Assembly: GCF_019623905.1 (NCBI RefSeq)
Contig: NZ_CP069370.1
Span: 3,168,001 to 3,232,000 of the forward strand
Direction: 5' to 3'
Source of the DNA: Neotabrizicola shimadae
GTDB lineage: Bacteria > Pseudomonadota > Alphaproteobacteria > Rhodobacterales > Rhodobacteraceae
DNA: 64,000 nt
A program made the position numbers and the translations under genes. Below, piece after piece: positions 58,357 to 64,000 of this stretch (position 1 is the first letter of the stretch; each line of letters starts with the position of its first letter). The notes beneath the pieces are model-generated. The model saw nothing but the letters and a program-made list of their open reading frames with translations. It made no database searches and had not been told where the DNA came from.

Positions 58357-58854
58357 ATGGCATTCATTGCACGAATCTTCCTTGTTATGGCCTTGGCCGT
58401 CGGGCTGGCATCCTGCGCACCGAACAAGTTCCAGAAGTACGATGGCCCGGCCGTGACCCAGGTGCAGGTGTACAAGGCAGATCGCCGGATGTACCTGCTT
58501 CACAACGGCGAAGTTCTTGAATCCTATGACATCGAGCTTGGCGGCAACCCGATCGGGCCGAAGCAGTTCGAAGGCGACATGAAGACGCCAGAGGGCACCT
58601 ATCACATCAGCCACCGGAACCCGAACTCTCGCTATTACCTGTCGCTTGGCGTTTCCTATCCAAGCGCCGAGGACATCGCCTTTGCCGAAGCCAACGGAAA
58701 ACGTGCCGGTGGCGACATCATGATTCACGGCACGAACAGGGACAAACGGCGGGCCGAGGACTGGACCGCCGGTTGCATCGCCGTTTCGAACAAGGAAATG
58801 CGCGAGATTTATGCGATGGTGAAGCCGGGTACGCCGATCGTCATCTTCCCATGA
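58357..58854 (+). CDS. L,D-transpeptidase (YkuD) lipoprotein
   Basis: A 165-residue protein with a lipobox (VGLASC, Cys20) and a YkuD catalytic domain. QVQVYKADRRMYLLHNGEVL opens the domain and IMIHGTN plus DWTAGCIAVSNKE hold the catalytic His and Cys (near residue 138). It probably cross-links peptidoglycan or links it to outer-membrane proteins. It is convergent with the CAP-domain lipoprotein gene. Confidence 0.9.
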   Translation: MAFIARIFLVMALAVGLASCAPNKFQKYDGPAVTQVQVYKADRRMYLLHNGEVLESYDIELGGNPIGPKQFEGDMKTPEGTYHISHRNPNSRYYLSLGVSYPSAEDIAFAEANGKRAGGDIMIHGTNRDKRRAEDWTAGCIAVSNKEMREIYAMVKPGTPIVIFP

Positions 58855-58873
58855 GGCCGAAGGCCTGGCGGGC

Positions 58874-59389
58874 TCAGGTGCCCGTGAGCAATGTCCACCA
58901 GAGCTTGCCGCCCGGTTCCTGAAACCAGGCAAATCCCATCTGCGTCGCGCGGGGATCCATGAGGATGTCGCGCGTGTCGGGCTGCTTCATCCAGGCCGAA
59001 AGGGTCTCGACCTCGGTCTCGTAGGTTTCCGAGATCAGTTCGCCCAGAACGGTGCCGGTGTAGCCCGCTCGCTGCGCCCGGACGATGGGGGAAGAGCCGT
59101 CGGACCCGAAGTGCCAAGGGCGGTTCTGCACCGACATGTCGCGAGAGTGCGTCGCAGCTGCCGCATTGAGCGAGGCATTCAGCACCAGCGCCGGCGCGCC
59201 CTTGGCCGATCGCAGGGCATTGACCGAATCGAGCACACGATACGGGATCGCGGCCTTCTCCTTTTCGGTGATGTTGTAGACCGTCGGAAGCGGCAGGCCG
59301 TCCGGCCCGACAGCGGGTTGACTGGTCGAGCAGGCCGCCAGGACGGCAAGGCCGCCCAGGCTCAGAAGGTTGCGTCTGTCGATCTGCAC
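58874..59389 (-). CDS. CAP/SCP-domain lipoprotein
   Basis: A 171-residue protein. The start is a GTG at 59389 behind aagga; an ATG overlapping upstream is out of frame. The lipobox is LAVLAAC. CAP-domain features are VNALRSAKGAPALVLNASL, AAATHSRDMSVQNRPWHFGSD and LGELISETYETEVETLSAWM. CAP proteins are extracytoplasmic; bacterial roles are poorly defined. It sits between two L,D-transpeptidase genes. Confidence 0.85.
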   Translation of the reverse strand: MQIDRRNLLSLGGLAVLAACSTSQPAVGPDGLPLPTVYNITEKEKAAIPYRVLDSVNALRSAKGAPALVLNASLNAAAATHSRDMSVQNRPWHFGSDGSSPIVRAQRAGYTGTVLGELISETYETEVETLSAWMKQPDTRDILMDPRATQMGFAWFQEPGGKLWWTLLTGT

Positions 59390-59580
59390 GTCATTCCTTC
59401 CCCGGCCTGTTGGCCATCCTTGTCGCGTCAGCCGGCTGTTTATCCAATGGTCCGTGCCACTTCAAATGCACTCTGCATGAACTTGCCGAGTGACGCGGGT
59501 TTGATTTGAAGCGCGCAGGCGAGCGGAGTACAGCCTTTCCGAGGCAGGATCACGATACTTCACGAAGCGGAGACAGCAAA

Positions 59581-60174
59581 ATGGATCGGCTCAAGCTGAA
59601 CCGGCGCCAGCTTCTGGGCGGCGCAGCCCTTGCGGCGGGAACGGCAGCGCTTCCCGTCTGGGCGCAGGACAACTCGACGGTGTTTACCCCACCGGCTGGT
59701 GCGGGCGTGCGCAACAACATATCGAGCTTTCGCACGCTGAACTGGCAGGACTATTTCGCCAACACGACCAACGGAGTGATCCTGGTCGATATCACGTCGC
59801 GCACGCTGCATTACTGGTCGGAAGACCAGACGATCTACCGGCTCTATCCGACCTCGGTGCCGCTGACCGAGGATCTGACTCGCCGGGGCAACACCGAAGT
59901 CATCCAGAAGGTCGAGAACCCGCCATGGCGGCCGACGGCCTCGATGAAGGAACGCAACCCTGACTGGCCGGATTTCGTGCCCGGCGGCGACCCGACGAAC
60001 CCGCTTGGGACGCGCGCGCTGTACCTGTCCTGGCCGGCCTATCGCATCCACGGAACCCACGACACCCGCAAGATTGGGCGCCAGTCGTCGAACGGCTGCA
60101 TCGGGCTTTACAACGAGCACATCCAGGAATTGTTCGGTTACGCCAATGTGGGCACACAGGTGTTGCTAATTTGA
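59581..60174 (+). CDS. L,D-transpeptidase with Tat-like signal
   Basis: A 197-residue ErfK/YbiS-type transpeptidase. The N-terminus LNRRQLLGGAALAAG has a twin-arginine pair, so Tat export is likely. ILVDITSRTLHYWSEDQTIYR opens the YkuD domain. The active site is YRIHGTHDTRKIG and QSSNGCIGLYNEH (Cys near residue 176). It cross-links peptidoglycan in the periplasm. Unlike the lipoprotein L,D-transpeptidase at 58357, it should be soluble. Confidence 0.9.
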   Translation: MDRLKLNRRQLLGGAALAAGTAALPVWAQDNSTVFTPPAGAGVRNNISSFRTLNWQDYFANTTNGVILVDITSRTLHYWSEDQTIYRLYPTSVPLTEDLTRRGNTEVIQKVENPPWRPTASMKERNPDWPDFVPGGDPTNPLGTRALYLSWPAYRIHGTHDTRKIGRQSSNGCIGLYNEHIQELFGYANVGTQVLLI

Positions 60175-60214
60175 CGACAAGCGAACCGAGCGCAGCGGAA
60201 GTGCATGACCCGCG

Positions 60215-60242
60215 TTGCAATCCTCGGTTCAAGCTGTGTAAG
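60215..60242 (+). promoter_or_regulatory. Possible sigma-70 promoter for the 60-residue protein gene
   Basis: ttgcaa (60215-60220) and tgtaag (60237-60242) with a 16-base spacer match the -35 and -10 consensus at four of six positions each. The putative transcript would have a leader of about 75 bases and ends at a strong terminator, making a short monocistron. Confidence 0.3.
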
Positions 60243-60323
60243 AAGGTGCCACGAGGTACAGTCTTGGGTGTATGCCGTCGCCTCTGCGAAAAAACCGGCG
60301 GTATGCAATAACTGGAGGTTAAC

Positions 60324-60506
60324 ATGAAGAAACTCGCGCTCGCTGCCGCCCTGACGGTCGCTGCTTCGTCGGCTTTCGCCGGCGGCATGGCCGAACCGGT
60401 TGTCGAACCGGAAGTCGTGGTCGAACAGACCTCTTCGTCGAACGGCGGCTGGCTGGTTCCGGTCCTGCTGATCGTCCTGATCGCTGCTGCCGCTTCGGCT
60501 CAGTAA
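60324..60506 (+). CDS. Small exported/membrane protein of unknown function
   Basis: A 60-residue protein with a signal peptide (MKKLALAAALTVAASSAFA). A short acidic, Val/Glu/Pro-rich segment follows, then a single hydrophobic helix (GGWLVPVLLIVLIAAAASAQ). It has a strong ribosome site (actggagg), its own likely promoter and a good terminator, so it is probably well expressed. I do not recognise a function; similar small proteins occur in Rhodobacterales. Confidence 0.75.
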   Translation: MKKLALAAALTVAASSAFAGGMAEPVVEPEVVVEQTSSSNGGWLVPVLLIVLIAAAASAQ

Positions 60507-60534
60507 TCATCGGCCGTTCAGGCAATTCGGACAA

Positions 60535-60560
60535 GACGGCGGCATTTGTCGCCGTCTTTT
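60535..60560 (+). terminator. Rho-independent terminator
   Basis: gacggcg (60535-60541) and cgccgtc (60550-60556) flank an 8-base loop and are followed by tttt. This is the best intrinsic terminator in the window. Confidence 0.85.
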
Positions 60561-60616
60561 CCATTTTCCGGCCTTTGCTTCGCGACCGATTGGCTGGTCA
60601 GACTGAGCCGGCCTGA

Positions 60617-61711
60617 TCAGGCCACCCAGCCTGCAAGATTTTCCTCGATCACTGTGACCAGAGCCGCGACATGCGCGGCATCGTCGTTCAGGCATGGGAT
60701 GTAGGTGAAGCTCTCTCCCCCGGCGTGTTCGAAGGATTCGCGGATTTCCCCGTCGATCTCTTCGAGAGTCTCGATGCAGTCGGCCGAGAAGGCCGGGGCG
60801 ATCACCGCGATGCGCTTCTTGCCCTTCCTGGCCAAGTCAGCGACGTGTTCGACCGTGTAAGGGCGCAACCATTCCTCGCGACCGAAGACCGACTGGAAGC
60901 TCATGTCGATGTGGTCGCGCTCCCAGCCCAGCCGTTCGCGCAGTAGCCGTGTCGTTTTGGCGCACTGGCAGTGGTAGGGGTCGCCCTCCATCAGATAGCG
61001 GCGCGGCATCCCGTGATAGCTGCACACCAGAACGTCCGGTTTCTCGTCCATCGTTGCATAGGCGCGCTCGACCGACTGGGCCAGCGCCTCGATATAGGCC
61101 GGATGGTCGAAGTACTCGGGCACCGTGCGAGTTGCGGGCTGGCGTTTCTCGGCCATCAGCGCACGGAAGAACTGGTCGTTGGCCGTGGCAGTCGTGGCCC
61201 CAGCGTATTGCGGGTAAAGCGGGAAGAAGAGGATCTTCTCACAGCCGGCTTCGACCATCGCATGGACCTTCGAGGCGGTCGAGGGATTGCCGTAACGCAT
61301 GCAGAAATCGACCATCACCTTGTCGCCGTGTCGCGCCAGCAGTGACTCGGCGATGCGCGCAGTCTGGTCGCGCGTGATGGTCATCAACGGGCTTTCGTTG
61401 CGTTCGGCATTCCAGATCTTGCGATAGTTCGCGCCGCTGGTGAACGGCCGTTTGGACAGGATGATCAGCTGCAGCAGAGGCTGCCACTTCCATGCCGGGT
61501 AATCGATCACCCGGCGGTCGGACAGAAACTCGTTCAGATAGCGCCGCATCGACCAGTAATCGGTGGCGTCAGGGGTTCCCAGGTTGGCAAGAAGAACCCC
61601 GACGCGGGCCGGCTTGACCGCAGGGTGATTGGCAGGGGCGTGGGCCAGTCGGCCGCGCGACGGATCTTCATTCTCTGGCGCCGTGCGCCCTGCGATTCCC
61701 AGATCCAGCAT
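60617..61711 (-). CDS. hemH: Ferrochelatase
   Basis: A 364-residue ferrochelatase inserting Fe2+ into protoporphyrin IX. Signatures are VGVLLANLGTPDATDYWSMR, ILFFPLYPQYAGATTA, CSYHGMPRRYLMEGDPY with the catalytic His, and SFQSVFGREEWLRPYT. The first 35 residues precede the usual start and may be over-long, but the ATG at 61711 is the first in frame. It is transcribed 56 bases after the methyltransferase gene. Confidence 0.95.
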   Translation of the reverse strand: MLDLGIAGRTAPENEDPSRGRLAHAPANHPAVKPARVGVLLANLGTPDATDYWSMRRYLNEFLSDRRVIDYPAWKWQPLLQLIILSKRPFTSGANYRKIWNAERNESPLMTITRDQTARIAESLLARHGDKVMVDFCMRYGNPSTASKVHAMVEAGCEKILFFPLYPQYAGATTATANDQFFRALMAEKRQPATRTVPEYFDHPAYIEALAQSVERAYATMDEKPDVLVCSYHGMPRRYLMEGDPYHCQCAKTTRLLRERLGWERDHIDMSFQSVFGREEWLRPYTVEHVADLARKGKKRIAVIAPAFSADCIETLEEIDGEIRESFEHAGGESFTYIPCLNDDAAHVAALVTVIEENLAGWVA

Positions 61712-61767
61712 GTCCGTCTTTCCGTTTTCCTGTCACTGGAGCGCACTTAATCGCGTGAACGGCGGGG

Positions 61768-62595
61768 TCAACCGGTCCCGTCGCCACGCGGCACGCGGAA
61801 TTCCGCGCTACCGAGCGCATCGGCCAGCTTTTGGGCAGCGGAACCGGGACGCAACGGCTTTTGCTGGCTGGCATCAGGGGCCCAGCCTGCAAGCGCGATG
61901 ATCTCGAACGTGGCCGGGATCCGACCGTCAGGCAGGCCGTAGACAGCGGCATAAAGTTCCGCTGCCCGCACGATGACGGCGCGGCGCGTCGGGTGGCGCA
62001 AGCGTGCGGTCAGCGCGTTGCCCTCGCCCATGGCGCGAAGGTCGCGCATGAGGTGCAGAGTGTCGCGATAGGTGACCCGGCGCGTGACACTATCCGCCAC
62101 GGGCAGCGCCAACCCGGCGCGCTGCACCAAAGCACCAAGATCGCGGATCTCGCCCATGGGCAACACGCGCGGTGACAGGCCACCCGTGACCTCTGCCTCC
62201 GCCTGCGCAAGGACGGCGCGCAGTTCGTGCAGCGTCTGGCCGCCGAACAGGAATCCGAGAAACAGGCCGTCCGGCCGCAGCGCGTTCCTGGCCTGGACCA
62301 GTTGGCCCACCGGATCGTTGGCCCAATGCAGCGCCAGTGCGTGAACCACGAGGTCATGTGCCTTCGGTTGCAGCGGGAGGACCTCATTGTCGTCCGAGAT
62401 CACGGCCCCCGGCAGTTCATCGAGCCACAGGGTCGGAAAGGGCGTGACCACCGCGGGCGCGGTAAACCGCCTGTTAACCTCTGCAAGCCTTTCATGAACT
62501 TCGGCGCGGACCTCTTCCTGCAGGAAGAACTCGGTCGCGCGGGCGCGGTTTCGGGCCAGAGCGGCCCGGTCGGTGATCTGAGGAAGGCCTTGCAT
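61768..62595 (-). CDS. SAM-dependent methyltransferase (BioC/NDUFAF5-like)
   Basis: About 275 residues from ATG 62595. The fold resembles the BioC/NDUFAF5 group: ITDRAALARNRARA N-terminus, LVVHALALHWANDPVGQL motif near 90 and LRPDGLFLGFLFGGQTLHELR. Alphaproteobacterial homologues are linked to complex I assembly or biotin synthesis, so I leave the substrate open. Its start codon and that of the divergent comF gene overlap, an unusual head-to-head overlap. Confidence 0.8.
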   Translation of the reverse strand: MQGLPQITDRAALARNRARATEFFLQEEVRAEVHERLAEVNRRFTAPAVVTPFPTLWLDELPGAVISDDNEVLPLQPKAHDLVVHALALHWANDPVGQLVQARNALRPDGLFLGFLFGGQTLHELRAVLAQAEAEVTGGLSPRVLPMGEIRDLGALVQRAGLALPVADSVTRRVTYRDTLHLMRDLRAMGEGNALTARLRHPTRRAVIVRAAELYAAVYGLPDGRIPATFEIIALAGWAPDASQQKPLRPGSAAQKLADALGSAEFRVPRGDGTG

Positions 62596-63343
62596 GAGCG
62601 GCACCATGACGGCAACGACGCGGGCGATGCAAGCGGCGCTGCACGTCATCTATCCCCCGCAATGCATTTCCTGCGGGGCTCCTGTCACAACCGACTTCGG
62701 ACTGTGCGGGCCCTGCTGGCGCCAGACCCCTTTTGTCAGCGGCCTGGTCTGTGATCTCTGCGGCACCCCTCTGCCCGGCGAAGACCCTGGTGCCGTGGTT
62801 CACTGCGATGACTGTCTGACGATCGCGCGGCCGTGGAACCAGGGAAGAGCGGCACTGCTCTACAAGGACAATGCGCGCCAGCTTGTCCTGTCGCTGAAGC
62901 ATGGTGACCGGCTTGATCTTGCCCGCCCGGCCGCCGTCTGGATGACGAAGGTCGCGACGCCCCTGCTGTCGCCCGGAACACTTGTCGCCCCGGTACCGCT
63001 GCACTGGTGGCGGCTGGCGGTGAGGCGCTACAATCAGTCGGCCTTGTTGTCGAAGGGAGTGGCGCGGCTGGCCGGGATGGAGCACTGCCCGGATCTTCTG
63101 AAGCGCCGGCGCGCCACGCCAAGCCAGGAGGGACGGACGCGCGACGAACGTTTCGCCAACCTGTCCGGAGCCTTGACGCTGCATCCGCGACATGTCGGAC
63201 GGGTCAAGGATCGGCCTGTGCTTCTGGTCGATGACGTCATGACATCGGGGGCGACTCTGGCGGCGGCTGCCGAGGCCTGCGTTGCAGCCGGTGCAAGCCG
63301 GGTATCCGTCGTTGTGCTGGCGCGCGTTGCGAAGGACGCCTAG
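62594..63343 (+). CDS. comF: ComF-family phosphoribosyltransferase-like protein
   Basis: A 249-residue protein with an N-terminal double zinc ribbon (CISCGAPV, CGPCWRQ, CDLCGTPL, CDDCLTI). A PRTase fold follows with the PRPP-loop VLLVDDVMTSGATLAAA. The ATG at 62594 has aggaagg six bases upstream, so it is preferred. ComF proteins participate in natural competence or recombination in some bacteria, and many are of unknown role. It is followed 35 bases later by grxC. Confidence 0.88.
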   Translation: MSGTMTATTRAMQAALHVIYPPQCISCGAPVTTDFGLCGPCWRQTPFVSGLVCDLCGTPLPGEDPGAVVHCDDCLTIARPWNQGRAALLYKDNARQLVLSLKHGDRLDLARPAAVWMTKVATPLLSPGTLVAPVPLHWWRLAVRRYNQSALLSKGVARLAGMEHCPDLLKRRRATPSQEGRTRDERFANLSGALTLHPRHVGRVKDRPVLLVDDVMTSGATLAAAAEACVAAGASRVSVVVLARVAKDA

Positions 63344-63378
63344 ATCGTTACAGTCGTGTCGGCTGTTCGAGGAAGACG

Positions 63379-63636
63379 ATGAAACCGGTCGAGATCTATA
63401 CCACGCCGCTGTGCGGCTATTGCCACGCCGCCAAGGGTCTCTTGACACGCAAGGGGGTGGCCTTCACCGAAATCGACGTTAGCGGCAATCCGGACCTGCG
63501 CGCAGCCATGGTGGCACGCTCCGGCGGGCGACGGACGGTGCCGCAAATCTTCATCGGCGACACCCATGTCGGCGGATGCGACGATCTCTTTGCCCTGGAC
63601 GCGGCGGGACAGCTCGATCCCCTGCTGGCAGCTTGA
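63379..63636 (+). CDS. grxC: Glutaredoxin 3
   Basis: An 85-residue glutaredoxin with the dithiol active site TPLCGYCHAAK (Cys12, Cys15), the cis-Pro TVPQIFIGD and GGCDDLFALD near the C-terminus. It reduces disulfides and protein-glutathione adducts. Length is typical. It lies between comF and the nitrilase-family gene; this comF-grxC-nitrilase order is common in alphaproteobacteria. Confidence 0.95.
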   Translation: MKPVEIYTTPLCGYCHAAKGLLTRKGVAFTEIDVSGNPDLRAAMVARSGGRRTVPQIFIGDTHVGGCDDLFALDAAGQLDPLLAA

Positions 63637-63641
63637 CAGCC

Positions 63642-64000
63642 ATGCGCGCGGGGCTCGTCCAGCTTACGGTGACCGACGATCCGGCCTCGGACCTGCCCGC
63701 AACGCTGAGGTTTGTGCAGCGGGCAGCAGCCGAGGGCGCCGACTTCGTGCTGACGCCCGAATGCACGAACGGTCTTTCCGCCAACCGCGCTCGCCAGCGC
63801 GAACAAACCTTTGCGGAAGCGGATGACCCGACCCTGGCCGCCCTGCGCAACGAGGCGGCGAGAGCGGGAATATGGCTCTTGGTCGGCTCAGTGCGGGTTC
63901 TGTCAGATGAGCCTGATGGCCGCTTTGCCAACCGGTCAATACTTGTGTCACCGGGCGGTGAGATCGCTGCTCGATACGACAAGATCCACATGTTCGACGT
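63642..64000 (+). CDS. Carbon-nitrogen hydrolase (nitrilase superfamily), 5' part
   Basis: Starts at ATG 63642 (MRAGLVQLTVTDDP), 5 bases after the grxC stop, and runs off the right edge after about 119 codons. The catalytic Glu is in FVLTPECTN and the catalytic Lys is in ARYDKIHMFDV at the edge. LLVGSVRVLSDEPDGRFANRS precedes it. It resembles omega-amidase/Nit-type enzymes that hydrolyse amides such as deaminated glutathione. The Cys-containing third motif lies outside the window. Confidence 0.88.
   Translation, partial: MRAGLVQLTVTDDPASDLPATLRFVQRAAAEGADFVLTPECTNGLSANRARQREQTFAEADDPTLAALRNEAARAGIWLLVGSVRVLSDEPDGRFANRSILVSPGGEIAARYDKIHMFD

Overview
The window looks like a chromosomal segment of a high-GC alphaproteobacterium of the Rhodobacterales (Rhodobacter/Paracoccus-like). 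This is judged from the gene families, the dense overlapping operons (ATGA and GTGA junctions), an alphaproteobacterial LexA box (GAAC-N7-GAAC), CtrA-like boxes (TTAA-N7-TTAA) and typical GC-rich intergenic hairpins. No tRNA, rRNA, CRISPR array, insertion sequence or prophage was recognised. No gene-free gap exceeds 300 bases; the largest are about 290-297 bases.

Layout. (1) 1-4946, minus strand: phosphonate locus phnC-phnD-phnE1-phnE2, a hexapeptide acetyltransferase-like protein and the first 28 codons of phnG, which runs off the left edge. This is an uptake system feeding a C-P lyase. (2) 5163-12033, minus strand: a seven-gene homoprotocatechuate (3,4-dihydroxyphenylacetate) meta-cleavage operon, with divergent regulator hpaR. 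It carries two unrelated ring-cleavage dioxygenases and an aromatic amino acid decarboxylase. (3) 12593-22227: a GFA-domain protein, an IclR regulator, then a plus-strand run of BCCP, biotin carboxylase, an atypical carboxyltransferase, HAD-IIA phosphatase, acetoacetyl-CoA-synthetase-like ligase, SDR and a PhnW-like transaminase. I cannot match this run to a described pathway, and it is the strongest candidate for a new system here. (4) 22271-31277: frmA, an I78 inhibitor lipoprotein, cytochrome c-prime/c556, an SOS-controlled imuB without imuA, accD-folC, a LOG-family protein, a phosphotransferase and dapD.

(5) 31568-37775: an AI-2E family permease with a B12-domain-like tail, an NAD(P)-binding epimerase divergent from a LysR regulator, periplasmic msrA, and a class IV aminotransferase paired with a sulfotransferase-like protein. 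(6) 37810-40920: a large RTX-type calcium-binding secreted protein. (7) 41218-53130: argG, a membrane protein, ilvA, an M20 dipeptidase, an FAD disulfide oxidoreductase with a CDP-alcohol phosphatidyltransferase, a divergent Hpt / response-regulator-phosphatase pair, a NUDIX gene, and hslO-nudL-cca. (8) 53326-58252: two ABC exporter half-transporters overlapping an RNA methyltransferase gene. (9) 58357-64000: two L,D-transpeptidases around a CAP-domain lipoprotein, a small secreted or membrane protein, hemH, a methyltransferase, comF, grxC, and a nitrilase-family gene cut by the right edge.

An 81-base intergenic element occurs twice (780-860 and 31304-31384), about 78% identical without gaps. 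Each copy has a perfect 14-base palindrome and a perfect TTAA-N7-TTAA box.
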